A stretch of 64,000 nt of DNA. Origin: Vigna angularis. Lineage: Eukaryota > Streptophyta > Magnoliopsida > Fabales > Fabaceae. The notes under the pieces are model-generated. The model saw only the letters and a list, made by a program, of their open reading frames with translations, ran no database searches and was not told where the DNA came from. The stretch spans positions 372,001-436,000 of the forward strand of contig NC_068976.1 in NCBI RefSeq assembly GCF_016808095.1, in the 5' to 3' direction. The translations under genes and the position numbers were made by a program. Shown piece by piece: positions 22,328 through 34,501 of this stretch. Within the stretch, counting starts at the first letter, position 1, and the number at the start of each line of letters is the position of its first letter.

Positions 22328-24826
22328 TGTAACATCCCAAAAATACAGTCTAAAACTATATAAGAGAATAATCACATTAAATAATATTACAGATCAGTCT
22401 TACATTAAAAGAGGAGTATGCTTATGGCCGAACGGTCTTATAGCAGGAAATAAGACTTAAACTATACAAGATAAGCAATTCTGACCGAACGGTTTACAAA
22501 AGCCAACACTGGATGGTCATACAAAAACAAAGAAAAGAGGTGATCGAACGATCACCTTACTATCCAACTAAACTACTGACTAAACGGTTCTACTGTTTGG
22601 TCTTAACTTCTACCTCTACTAAGTTTTCTTCTTCCAGCGCCTCTTCTAGCAGCTCGTCTCCTTCTGCTCACATCCACATGGATGATCATTGCAACAGAAA
22701 GACAACCGATCGTACAAAACAGACAAGACAGAAAGACATAGGGTAAGCTTATGTAATTTAATTCATGTATAAACATATATTTCACACAATCAAAACCAAA
22801 CAAGATAAATCATCACTCTTTCATACAAAGCCTAATACTAGACTGACTGTCCAGACTGTATGAATTCTGTGTAGCTACGATGCTCGTGCACCCGGGTGAT
22901 GTAGTAACTGGGATACCCTCAACAGCTGCCACCCGAGGTTAGTCCTATCTGTCCAAATTAACCATAAGGACTAGGACCTCCTGCCATTCCCACACATGAC
23001 TTACCCTCCTCTACGTGAGGACGAGTAATCACAGAACATCAGGATGAACTGCCAGCTTAGCATGCTCACATTCATACTTTACCAAATTTCCATATACATT
23101 CATGAGTTATTGGTCCTCGGAACGCTCGTCCAAAATTTGAATACATTTCATATGAATCATATTCCATCATCTTTCATTTTCAAACTTCCATTTTAACTAA
23201 AATCACTTAAGATACAAAATACCGAACGCTCACCCTGAACTCAGAATGAGACTGAACCCTTGGAGCGAGACCAAGAGGTCTCCAGTTCCAGAAAAGATTA
23301 AGACCAAGAGGGTTTACTATCGAGCTGAGAAGAACCAGAGTACAATCATATATTACAAGGACGAATAGAACGAATGTTATTTACAAAGTGAGCCAATTAA
23401 ATGAATTGACTCCTGAGAGCTCAAACCGAACAACGAAAAGCCAAGGCCAAGTACTAAGGCTCTAGGCCGAACCCAATGGGGTCAGACACTTCAAAACGTT
23501 CAAAGGCTAGTACCTCGAATAATCACATGAAGAAACCAAACGCCTATAAATACTTAGCTTATTTGATTTTAACATTAGGAAACCGAATGCCAGTCAAAGA
23601 CCGAACATGGTAGAAAGAGTATAATATTGAATTTAGACGAACGTTATTTTCATCAAGGTAATTTATGGAAAAGAGAATGAGCGCTTGGTTTAAGACCCTA
23701 CACTAAATAGTACGAACGCTTGGTGAAAGACCTAACTCTAAATGATACGAGCGCTTGGTGAAAGACCTAGCACATAATAGTACGAACGTTGGGTGAATAT
23801 AGGATATTATTGGACTAATGTTCAAGAACGAACGGACATACTACTACACAGATATATTTAATTTTATTTTAAAATACCAAGGAAAGGATATCCTTGGTGG
23901 AACGCCTGTACACAAATTGTACTAGACGAAGACGCTCGTCCTCAACATAAATTCTTTCCAAATGAAAGAATCCAATTCTAAACGAGTCCTCTATAAAAAT
24001 TCGAACGGTCAAAGACCTTTCAGTAACGAACACACATTATCTTAGGGAAATTTCATACTTCAAATCATTTATATCAACTCATTTCTCAACATCTATTTTC
24101 ATAAGATCAAACACCCATAACATAGCAAATAATCATACTTCATATAGTTAAACATATCAAAAATCATACTTCATATAGTCAAACATATCAAAAATCATGC
24201 TTCATATTAATTCATCAACTCAACGAACGTATATGCAATTCAAACATCATACAAATTAAATCATATAAGCTTCCCTTACCTCTAATGTAGCTGAACGCTC
24301 ACATATACAGAATAGGGTTCTTCTCTAACAGAGGTCTTAACATTCTACGAGCACGTTTTAAGAAACTATAACAAACACAAGACCAGAAAATACTCAGAAT
24401 GATAGGATCAACTCATGCAACCAAGAATCTGGGTTTGCATGCAACAGAAAACACACGAATGAGGGAGGGATGAACTTACCAGTCCAGAATCCGAAACTGA
24501 TCGGTTCAAACGGACGTCCTCTACGCCGGAAGAGTAGAACTGGTGCCTGAGTGGTGATCGGAGAAGAGAAATGGTGAGATTTTGTAGAGAGAAGGAAGAT
24601 TTTTTAGAGAGATGGAGGAGAAAATGGAGGTTCAGAATCTGGAAGAGAGATTGCATGCAGAGAGTGTGACGTGATTTTCTGAAAATCAAAGTTTTGCTTC
24701 CCATGTCAAAAACGGACGTCTGCTCATCTGCCAACACCTGTCCTCCACCAGCTGAGTGTCGAGCCCTCCGCTTGACACATGGAATCCACTAAAATGACAC
24801 GTGCGTGTATTTGAGTGGTTCTGACA
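22328..24826 (-). mobile_element. Solo LTR (2.5 kb) of a gypsy-type family
   Basis: On the minus strand it begins TGTCAGAACCACTC and ends TTTTGGGATGTTACA. A perfect 5-bp target duplication ATATT is at 22323-22327 and 24827-24831. The GATGTTACA end matches the style of the solo LTR at 7399-18326, which supports the minus orientation. A short minus ORF (24408-24737) lies in the presumed transcribed leader and is not recognisable as a gene. No gag or pol is attached. Confidence 0.85.
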
Positions 24827-24831
24827 ATATT

Positions 24832-25410
24832 CTTTAATGACTTTTAATCATATTTATTGAAAATAAATTCTTGAATTAAATCCGGATATATGGTTTTAGA
24901 AAAATATTAAATGACTTTTTTAGAGAATAAATTTACTAATATTTGAATTCAATAAACATGATTTTTTCTTATAAATTAATCCAAAACGAGTAATAATAAG
25001 ATTAATCACTCCGGCGGCTCATATGAAAAAGTAAGAGTAACACTTCATTCACACTGTTATATTATTATTATTATATTATATTCAATGTTGAATATGAAAA
25101 AGCAAGAAAGTCCACAGCACTACTACACTCAATCAGAAGATAATTTGGAGATAAAATTTTAACACAAATCTGTACCAATTAATATTTTATAAAATATAGT
25201 ATTGAATAAAAAGTAAATGAAAAGAAAACTTAATATATTTGTTCAATAATTAGATTGAATAAATAGGCGGATATTAATTATTTAAGAACTTTGTATTCAA
25301 CCACATAACATTACACATGATGGAAATAGGTGATGCAGGTTGAGTCTCGTTAGATCTATTTCCCCGCCTACCTACTTTCTGGATAATTTTATTTCCCCCC
25401 AATCATTTTC
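24832..25410. other. Upstream region of the hydrolase gene
   Basis: AT-rich DNA between the solo LTR and the gene with no coding signal. It becomes pyrimidine-rich near 25360-25400. It presumably holds the promoter; no convincing TATA box was chosen. Confidence 0.4.
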
Positions 25411-25420
25411 GGCACGTGCC
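25411..25420. promoter_or_regulatory. G-box palindrome near the hydrolase gene start
   Basis: GGCACGTGCC is a perfect 10-bp palindrome with a CACGTG core, the binding site of plant bZIP and bHLH factors. It is about 100 bp upstream of the preferred ATG (25522). A regulatory role is inferred. Confidence 0.5.
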
Positions 25421-25521
25421 ACACGGATTTGCAAAATGTAGTTTTACGAGCCAGACACTTTAATAACACCACAGTCACCACCATCCATTCATGCCTGTCT
25501 CCATTCTCCTTTTCTTCAATC

Positions 25522-28500
25522 ATGACTCACTGTTTGTTCAGCTTCACGGAGACCCGAAACCGCTGCTACCGGTCAGCGTTCACCGGGTCGGGCCTCCGCT
25601 CCACCATAACAGACTTAAAAGACGGAACCGTAATGCACTACTGGGCCCCCAAGGCCCCAACCGAGGCCAAACCCAACCTCCTCCTCATCCACGGGCTCGG
25701 AGCCAATGCGCTGTGGCAGTGGGGGGACTTCGTCCGCGGCCTGGCGTCGCTCTTCAATGTGTACGTGCCGGACCTCGTCTTCTTCGGCGGGTCCTACACG
25801 ACCCGGCCCGAGCGGAGCGAGCGGTTCCAGGCGGAATGTGTGATGCGGGTGATGGAGGCGCAAGGGGTGCGGCGGGTCAGTGTAGCGGGGCTGAGCTACG
25901 GCGGATTCGTGGCGTACTGCATGGCGGCGATGGAGAGAGAGACGGTGGTGGTGGAGAAGGTGGTGGTGTGTGGGTCAGGGGTGTGTATGGAGGAGAGGGA
26001 CGTTAAGGAAGGGCTTTTCCCTGTGACGGATTTGGATGAGGCTGCGAGTATTTTGGTGCCGCAAACGCCGAATAAACTGAAGGAGCTTGTTCGGTATTCT
26101 TTTTTCAAACCAACTCTCTTCAGCTGGTTTCCTTCTTGCTTCCTCCATGATTTCATTGAGGTAAGAAAATTCTTCTCAACTCTTCATGTTTCAATGTAAG
26201 ATTCAATTATTTTCATGTTTTCGACTGTGTCTAGAAGTTACATGTTTTCGTCTCTTTAATCCTACCGTTCAATGTTTTTGACAGTGAAGAAGAAAATGAA
26301 AACAAGAATGAAATTTAATTTGTAAAAGTAGGGGGAAAACTTATAAATAAAGTGCAACTATTACTTTTTTGTTATCTGTATCTTAGAATTGTATTTACAG
26401 AAATTGAGAAATAAAATAAATTTTCTTATAATAATGAAATATATATAAAATAATAAAACCTCTGATTTTTATGGCATAAATACTAAAACTAATTAAAAAT
26501 AACTATCGAGATGAAGGAAATATATAGTTTTAAAATAGATAACCAACAAGTGCTTGGGAATGAATAAAGTTAGTTATGAATAAAGTTGATAGATGCTTCA
26601 TATTGATATTATACTTAAAAAAGACAGCAACTTATTTGTTGGTCTGTAAGGTTTTAGACCTTGAGAATAATCCCTCCAAAACTATATTTTATGTTGTGTA
26701 TATAACATATCTTTTATTTTACATTTACTGTATTTTAAAAGAAAATGGAATAGTTTGGTACTTTCGGTGTTGTTCTTTCCCTTATATAGATATCTCTCTT
26801 GATTGATAGTTTACGTCTTACAGTTGAACGTTTTTTGATAATTTAAATTTTGATTGGAAAACAGGGAAAATAAACTTTAGTTCTATTATACTTTTTGTCT
26901 TATACAGCCTCACAGGCTTTTTGTTTTGTTAAAAGGGCCAATCTTACGAAAGTAGATGAAAATATTGTCGTACTTTAATTTTGAAATTTTATGTAAAGAA
27001 GTGAGAGATAAGAAGCATAACCAAAAAAGTGTGTGATAGAATAGTAATAAATATGTATAACTTTATATTTAAACACTTTTATCAATATTTATACTCTTTT
27101 TTTTTCAGTTCTTTCATTTCACCTTCATATTTACACTTCTATTTTCGGCTTTCTTTCTCTAAAGTGTTTGAATAGCATTTGGGTGTCCATTGATATTTTA
27201 ATTTAATAAAAGACAAGCAGAGAAAAGTGAGAGAAAACTATGTGTAATATTTTTTGATTAAAAGAAAGAAATAAAAAAAAATGATAAATATTATAGATTT
27301 CTGTACATATGATTGGTTACTTGATGAGAGATGAGACGAAGAGAAAACAGAAACAATATGGTAAAAAATGTTAAAAGACATTACTGTATGAATAATACAA
27401 CTATGCGATTAGAGCTTTTGGCAGTGTCTTTGGAAATCTAACCTTCCTCTCTTAGTCACTTCCAAGTTTTGACTTGTACGGTACTTAATCAATTTAGCTA
27501 ATTAATTTATTGTAGTTTAGATTATTTAGGTGACTGTTATTTACTTGGTTTTTGTTCTTGATATGCATATCTCAATCTGGGCTGGTTTAGTTTTGTAGCA
27601 GTAGTAGGCTGATTCTTCCGTCATCATCATTATTTCTATCGTTAAATATATTTTTAGTTTTTAAGTTTTCACAATTTTAGGCTGGAATTCATTTCTATCC
27701 TAAACTTGGATATAATTTAGTTTTCAAATTTTTAAAATGAGTAAATATAGCTATTTTAATTTAATTGTGTTAAATATTTTTAACATATCAAATGATATTT
27801 TAGATTAACATTTAAGTTATTTATACTCTCTGATATGTTTAAGTTCAAATGTTAGTATAAAACACTATAAAAACATTATTGATTCATTTTTAAAATTTAA
27901 AGAAAAAAATGTATCAAAATTTAAAAATAGCTAAACATATTATCACCAAATGAAAAACGAATCTAATCTATCTATTTAATATCCAAAAAGTGGAAAGTAG
28001 TGAGGATATAAGATTTGTTATTTGTTTCTACTTCTACAATTATAATAGAAACTTATATAATAAATTTATAGGTTTTTGGATTTTTAGAAAATCATGGTAT
28101 TTTTCTTTTCTAAGATTGTGTTAAAGACAAAAAAAAAAATATCTTTCAATTTGACATGTCAACGATATGTATCGTGTTAGTATTGTAAGCATATTGGTGT
28201 CCGACATAGGTGTTGCACACCAGGACACATAATTTGTGAGGCGTGTTCAAGCTTCAAAGAGAGATATTTAACCCTTTCTAATTTGACAGTAGATAGTAGG
28301 GCAGGTTGATAGACTAGTTCGAGCGATATGCAACGCAGTATAAAAGTTTTATCATACATTTGATTTATTTTTATAAATTCTTGTGTGCTTAATTTATACT
28401 TGGCCACCCTTTTTGGTCATGAGTTAAGAGTGATTACTTGGCAATTGGATTAATTTATCATAGTGAAGGATGTAATACTATTTTTATTAGTTTGTTTCTG

Positions 28501-29457
28501 TTCTAAAGGTTGTTTATGTAAGTTACCGGTTTAGTTTTGGCTGTTATAAGTGGATTAGTCTAGCAACGTGACTTCAAGCTTACTTAAAAGAGAAAGAATA
28601 GTCTGTTGTTGTTATTGTGTATGTAATGGTTTAAAATAGATGATGTTTCAACTGCCATTTTAACTAACTAGAATGTTACGGTGTATATTTGTGAATGTAA
28701 AGGAGCCAGAGTGGGCTTAAATTGGTGATTTTGGGTAGACAATGTGCAGGGACTATGAACAAGAAAAGAGAGAACTCATCAAAGCCCTTGTAAAGGACCG
28801 AAAACTTTCTGACATCCCCAAGATATCTCAGGTTCATTTAACTTTCCTCTTAACTGGATAACTTTTCTTCCTATTATAAACTGATAAATGTTAACAACAC
28901 ATTATTTGAACTTACTCTCTGTTATTGTTAGCTATAATTTATTGCAAATTACAATCTGATTACTCTCTTAATTTTATATCTTTAATTATAAAGTTATAAA
29001 TAATAGTAGAGGTATACTAAAACAGTATGTTGTCGCTAACTCTCCTCTTAATGTACTTCACTCATGATTTTGTGTTTTGAATAGATTTAGATCAAGAAGA
29101 GTGTGTTGGCAGCAGTCTGTCTCTTTGTGCTAGTAGTTACATTAAAAGGCTTCATTTAATTTTGCATGCAGCCTACATTAATAATCTGGGGAGAACATGA
29201 TCAAGTATTTCCTTTAGAACTGGGACACAGATTGAAAAGGTTTATAACACTCTCATTGTAGTTGTTAGCATCAGTTTTGAATTTAGAACTCATTGGATTT
29301 GGATTGCAGGCATTTAGGGGACAATGCTCAACTAGTTGTCATTAAGAAGGCGGGGCATGCTTTCTGTGCGGAGAAGGCCAATGAGTTCTTCAGCATCTTC
29401 AAGTCTTATCTCTTGGATTTCCAGGTACCTGCAGAGGTCTCACCTTCAAATGTATAA
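25522..29457 (+). CDS. Alpha/beta-hydrolase superfamily protein, four exons
   Basis: Exons: 25522-26160, 28739-28831, 29172-29239 and 29310-29457, all with GT/AG introns (the first is 2,578 bp), ending at TAA 29455-29457; 315 residues. This is the plant serine-hydrolase family with an alpha/beta fold; the substrate is unknown. Visible landmarks are HGLGANALWQWGDF (oxyanion-loop region, about residue 57), the nucleophile elbow GLSYGG with Ser125, the acid in WGEHDQVF (Asp254) and the base in AGHAF (His283), so the full triad is present. KDRKLSDIP and PTLIIWGEHDQVFPLELGHR are family-typical. An in-frame upstream ATG at 25429 would add 31 residues, but it sits only 9 bp from the G-box. Exon 1 is markedly GC-rich against AT-rich surroundings. 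No break was found, so the gene looks functional. Confidence 0.88.
26161..28738 (+). other. Intron 1 of the hydrolase gene
   Basis: It starts GTAAGAAA after an ATTGAG codon pair and ends GGGTAG before ACAATGTGC. It is phase 0 and AT-rich. No exon is recognised inside. At about 27640-27945 the ends GTTAAATATATTTTTAG and (reverse complement) GATAATATGTTTAGCTA look like the TIRs of a decayed miniature element, without a convincing target duplication. Confidence 0.7.
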
Positions 29458-29904
29458 AACAACAATAATCCTACTTCAAACTCCATTATATGAAACAAAC
29501 CCTACAAACACATTCTTTTTCCATTGTCTCCAAAGCATAGGCTCATTAAATAGTTCAATGCAAAGGGGTTAGTGGCATGTTGATAAATAAACTCTAAATC
29601 ATTAGCATTTGAAACTCATTGGATTTGGATCACAGGTATTTCAAACTCTCTATCCAATCCTCACAGAATATCCATCTCAATCGCAAGCATAATTTTTTTA
29701 ACTGATGGTCAACAATTGACGTTCAAGTAAATTATTGGTCAAAGAAGTAGATATATTTATTCGTGTTTGCTATATTTAGACTATGAACACTCTTATGTCT
29801 CAAATTTTCAAACTTTTAATTATGTTTAGTTTTTAAAATTTAATAAAATTTCAACGGTGTAATCATTAATTAATAAGAAGGAATTGCATGGATTATGAGT
29901 TCTA
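29458..29904. other. 3' flank of the hydrolase gene
   Basis: AT-rich, presumably holding the 3' untranslated region. It contains an echo of the intron-3/exon-4 boundary (AACTCATTGGATTTGGAT at about 29611-29628, as at 29287-29304). That suggests a small local duplication. No other gene is seen. Confidence 0.45.
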
Positions 29905-30559
29905 GGGTTTCTAGGTTTAATTGAGAATCTACTTTGATTTAATTTAGGAATTTTCATATGATTAAATGGTTTTTACTACTAATTGAGAATGTACTTTGAT
30001 TGGTAGTAATAATTTCAACTATAATCAATTGAGAATTTACTTTGATTGATTAGTTTTTAATTTGGTTAGGGAATTTAAGAATAGACATGATTAAACACAA
30101 TAAGATTTGATTGAGAATGTACTTTGGCTGAATTCATTGTGAATAATCTAGAAAGGTTTTGCATTTGATTGAGAATTTACTTTGGTTAAATGCATGATCG
30201 CCTTCAAATTAATTAAGAATGTGCTTTAATTAATTTGAAACTTAAATAATAATCAATTGAACAATTATCTATGAATAACCGATGATGAATCGATCTTGGA
30301 AAAGCAGTGGAATTAGCCTATTTTATTATAATCGTTTTTAAGTTTCTTATTTGTTCATTAAACTTTCTCCAAACATCATTTTTATTCTTGAACATTGCAT
30401 TGCATTCATAAGATTCAAATATTAAAAGGCAATTCCGTATTCGTTGAGAGACGACTCAGGGTTACTTTAATCCTATCTACTTTCTTGAATACTACTTAAA
30501 AATACTGAAGTTGCCTTAAAAATTAGTATTAATTTGATAGCTTCAACGACAGCCTATCA
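29905..30559 (+). mobile_element. LTR 3' part of a gypsy-like element, with a foldback array
   Basis: The right end (TTGAGAGACGACTCAGGGTT at about 30445, and GACAGCCTATCA at 30548-30559) matches in order and spacing the end of the minus Athila LTR at 46848-48686 (TTGAGAGACGACCTAGG and GACAGACCCATCA). This suggests an R-U5 segment with its 3' end at 30559. No primer site follows and the 5' limit is not visible, so it is a truncated LTR. It carries the foldback array described separately. Confidence 0.55.
29911..30239 (+). repeat. Six foldbacks with a constant 13-nt loop and variable stems
   Basis: The loop GAGAATNTACTTT occurs at 29923, 29985, 30031, 30113 and 30171, and as AAGAATGTGCTTT at 30215. 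Each is flanked by arms that pair with each other but differ from unit to unit: 29911-29922 with 29936-29947; 29973-29984 with 29998-30009; 30022-30030 with 30044-30052; about 30096-30112 with 30126-30141 (bulged); 30161-30170 with 30184-30193; 30203-30214 with 30228-30239. Stems are about 9-12 bp when G-U pairs are allowed. The role is unknown. Confidence 0.8.
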
Positions 30560-30712
30560 ATATGGAATATCTTTCCTAGCTTGGTTGTACCTTTCATCCT
30601 TCCTTCTTTCTTTTTGTTCACCCTCATTTTGATTTTTCATGTATTGGGCAAACAAGTTCCTAAGCTCACTTATTTCTATTTCTCTCTTGGTGATTATGAT
30701 TTCCTTAGACAT
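30557..30712 (-). CDS. Unrecognised 51-residue charged ORF
   Basis: Minus ORF with ATG at 30712 and TGA at 30557-30559. It is rich in Lys, Glu and Arg (MSKEIIITKREIEISELRN, then KERRKDERYNQARKD) and looks coiled-coil-like. It lies at the left edge of a retroelement fragment and its stop overlaps the neighbouring LTR end, so it may be a gag scrap or chance. I do not recognise it. Confidence 0.25.
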   Translation of the reverse strand: MSKEIIITKREIEISELRNLFAQYMKNQNEGEQKERRKDERYNQARKDIPY

Positions 30713-33700
30713 TTTTTTAATTTCAAAAGTGGTTTTCTTAGTTTGAAAAGGTTTAAGACTTTACCAAGAGACAATTCCCAGGTAAGAGAGGTGAGCCAAA
30801 GGTCGCTTAAATACCAAGTCTTACCTAGCCAGAATGTCTAAGGTTACTTACTTGACCATTTTCAAAGTAAGATTCACTATTGAATTTAAAAATGGACTCA
30901 AACAATCAAAATGAAAGATAAAACACCTTTGACTTCTAATTTTCTGACTTCTAATGGAACAAAAGCCTAGGGCGTGAAGATAAAACAAAGGAAATCCTAG
31001 GTGAGGCTTGTAGCTTTGGCTAACAAGACACACTCACCGTCTACTATCAAAGCACTTGGTCTTAATTGGCCTTTTACAATGAAAGTTGAAAGAGATCTAA
31101 AACAGGAACATTACAGATCAAATGACTCAAAGTAACTACAAAATAAATAAAAGTGTTGCTGCCACTATGCTAATTTGGTCCACTTCTGCAGAAAATGATT
31201 AACATGATCACATTAAGGCTTCTGGACAACTGTATTCTGCTACTGGAAAGCACCCAGGTGGATGCTTGATGACCTGTACATTGCCTAGTTCAATGGTCAT
31301 ATGAAACTGTTATAACTGGCTTATAAAATTTGTTCCAAATCAATTATGCACAAACATTTGCATCTCCTTGAAGGTCACCATTCATTTTCAGACCTGCATT
31401 GTTATATCACAGCATGAAAAGCTAACGCTCCAAACTGAGCACATCAATTGTTCAATTGGTCCAAAATTGTTGATTGAATCAACTAGAATGAGGACTAAAT
31501 TGGTCAAAACAAAACTGGATGAAAACTGGGTTCTTACTAGCTGAACAAGTTCAAAATAGAACCTAAATGATCAATTTAAATTTAGTTTACACATTGTCAT
31601 TCCAAAAGTCCATTTGACCATGTGAGTTGCATTCAAAACAAAACCTAAAATATGGTTTGCAGCTCTTGTTTTCTCAGCAAAGGACAACTACAATGTTGGC
31701 AGCCACACAAGTTTCACAGCTGCTGGGTGGAGCTAAGAAAAATAATCCTCACTAACTCACTCCACTCAAGTAGATAACACACTATTTTTGGTGCTTAACA
31801 TTCAGAACTGTTTTAAGGTGTTAGCTCTTTTCTACCAAGTTTCTTTTGAGTTCCAAACACTCAACCTCTCATTAACTTTGGTATGTAACTGGTCTCTAAA
31901 AATTTGGCTATAGGAGTTGCCAATTTTCACTCAAATTCTCACTGTAGAAAAGTGTTTTATGTTGCTGAAAAATGCAATTAATGTTTGTTGGACAACATAC
32001 TTGAATTCAAAAATTCAGTTTCCTCTCCACTTCCTAAGATGCTACCTTGGTAGGGAAAGGGTTCTGCAACTTAAATGATCCAAAAGGACTTCACAACACC
32101 ATGAAAATCATCCAAAACAGTCACCAAACAGAATTAGCAAACTGCACCAGAATTTCAAACCAGATTTATGAATGTTTGATAGTTTGGAAGCCAAGAATGA
32201 GGAAATCAAATGGGGACAAGGATGGAATAATGGAAAGCACTCAAAAGGAACCTAATACTGGCACTAGAACAGATTAAGAAAGCAATAAAAACGAAAATAG
32301 CATATCACAAACTCATCCAGACCAAACTGTTTGATATTTTACCAAAGTGTTTGTTAAAATGCCCTAATGAAATTCAGATTTTGAGTTTTTGAATTTTAAG
32401 GCCTCTAAACTGGATTGTAAGGTTTTATAAGCCTTTTATCACTTGATTATACTTCTTTTGATCATTCATTTTCATTTTCAAACATTGAACCAGCTTTTTC
32501 CACAATCTAGAAATGAATTTGACAAAAATAAAATACCAAAACAATGGCTGGAAATGTATTCTGCACCAGAAAAAGTGTACTGAAATGGTGGTTTTAAACC
32601 CAAAACTGTGTGAAAGTGATTCAACAACTGAATTGCTTCTTCAAACAACTTAGTATAATGAATTTAAGCATGTGCAAACTGTTAAACCAATCAGAAACAT
32701 ACTTCAATGCAAAAACACTGGTTCACTTCCATTTAAAGCACAATTTGACGGTTTAAAAGGCAAATTTGCATATAGGCTGGAAAAGGACCAAATGAACAGT
32801 GCAAACAACTTTGAAATGACAATTGAAACTTGATAAAACGTTGTAAATTCACAGAAATAGCAAGATTCAACAATTCACCCTTGCTATAGCCTAATTATGC
32901 AGTAAATTTCCACAAAAACTACACCAAATTTAAGAAATCTGTGGAAACAAGGCTGGACAGCACACACAATGACTCAAAGAATTCCTAAAACACTAGATCT
33001 AACTGAAGATAAGCAGCTAGAAGATGTTAAATTCAGAAAACACATTCAACAAGCTATTGGTTTTAAGGCAACCAAGCTATGCTAAATGCATTTCCTTGCT
33101 TTTAAAGGTTTGCGATACCTTTAGCCATGTCCAATAACATCATCCAAATTTGTATAAGGCTTTAGAATTAAAGGAAATTAACTAGAAATAGGTTTAAAGA
33201 TTTATAACCAGAAACATAATTATGCATCAGAATTCAAAACTGAAATGAACCAGATTTGTTTTTTGGTGCTTCAGCTTGTATCACCAAGGCTAGATCAAGT
33301 CTTCATTGCCTTTATTAGTAGATATACATCTTATCCAGCACTTGCACTCAAGAAAAATAAAATAAACCAGCAGATAAGAAAACCAAAACAGAAACAAAAC
33401 TAAAACTGCATCACAAAGTGCACATGACTAAGACAATACGGAAATTGAAAATTGAAGCTAGAATTGACACAAGCAATGAAGTTTCACCGATTAAAATGAA
33501 AGACCAACATGAACACACAATGGAAACACGAAAATCAGAACTGGAATTACAATTAAAACACAAAACAGAATTAAAATGACTGAAATAGTGGACTGGTACA
33601 GGATGACAGCAAGACAACGTATGTAGAATGAGAATGGAGTAGAAAAAGAAAGGAACAACTTAGCTATGGATGCGTGGATGAACACAGCTCATGATACCAC

Positions 33701-34501
33701 TTGATGGAACCTTCTCCTAGCATTAAGCACGCAAGAAGAAGCTCTGAAACAGATGCACAACGGAATGAGATTTGGTGCAGTGAAATGGATGCATAGAAAG
33801 GTGTTTGATGAAAGTTTGGATGAAGGTATGGTGTGTGTATGATGCCTCCAAGCTATGAAGTCCTTCCTACTAAGGAAGGAAGCTAGAGGAGAGTAGCTAA
33901 ATTTGAAATTCAGAGGTGACTAAGGGATATAAGAGGCTGAGTAAGCAATTCTACAACATTTCATTACATCCAAAAGTGAGAATTACAAAGGGGAGGCCCT
34001 CTTATTTATAGGTGAAGAAGGGCCTCAATTCTGAGCTAATTTCCCTCCAAAATTCAAAATAAAAGATGAGCTTGGAGGCCAAGTCTGCTGGGTCACGGGA
34101 AGCATGTTGGGTCACATGGACAATGCTGCCAAAATGTGCTTCAAGCTACTTCGCTGGCGCTGGAGCCCCCCTTGTCTGAGGGCGCTGGAGCGCACGTGAG
34201 CTGGGAAGTCCATTTGGGGCATCTGCGCTGGAGCCCCCCCTGTTTGAGGGCGATTGAGCGGCCCTGGTGCTGATTCCTTGAAGAGTGCTTTTCCCAAATC
34301 TGATTGGTTGGCCATGGTTCTTGGCTTTATTGTATCCTACAAATAAAACAACCATATAGTATTAGAAGAGGAATCCTTCTAAGACATAGAGAAAGAAAAT
34401 CAAGAAAGAGCCTTTAAAATTTCTTCTTCAACTTCCCTTTCCTAGCCTTAGATTAAGTTAATACTCTTTTGAATGGAATGCCCTAAATGGGTTTCCCATC
34501 A
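30570..34501 (-). mobile_element. Non-coding LTR element X, minus copy
   Basis: On the minus strand there is an LTR (34501 down to 33702), a tRNA-Met-like primer site (TGGTATCATGAGC, about 33688-33700) and then about 3 kb without ORFs. A plus-strand relative lies at 40912-43690, and colinearity can be followed from the LTR to at least the segment at 32220-32360 (matching 43075-43200). An LTR element with a long non-coding interior fits a LARD-type (large retrotransposon derivative) element. No second LTR was found on the left. Confidence 0.6.
33702..34501 (-). repeat. LTR of element X, minus copy
   Basis: 800 bp, TGATGGGAAACCC... to ...TTCCATCA. It includes a TATA-like TATAAATA (about 34007-34014, minus) and a GC-rich block with GGCGCTGGAGCC-type repeats (34150-34265). 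Confidence 0.7.

Noticed and set aside
24408..24737. 109-codon minus ORF as a gene
   Set aside because: It lies wholly within a solo LTR with defined target duplications and has no recognisable domain.
29911..30239. CRISPR-like array (short repeats with unique spacers)
   Set aside because: The repeats are loops of foldbacks with irregular spacing in a plant LTR, and there are no associated genes.
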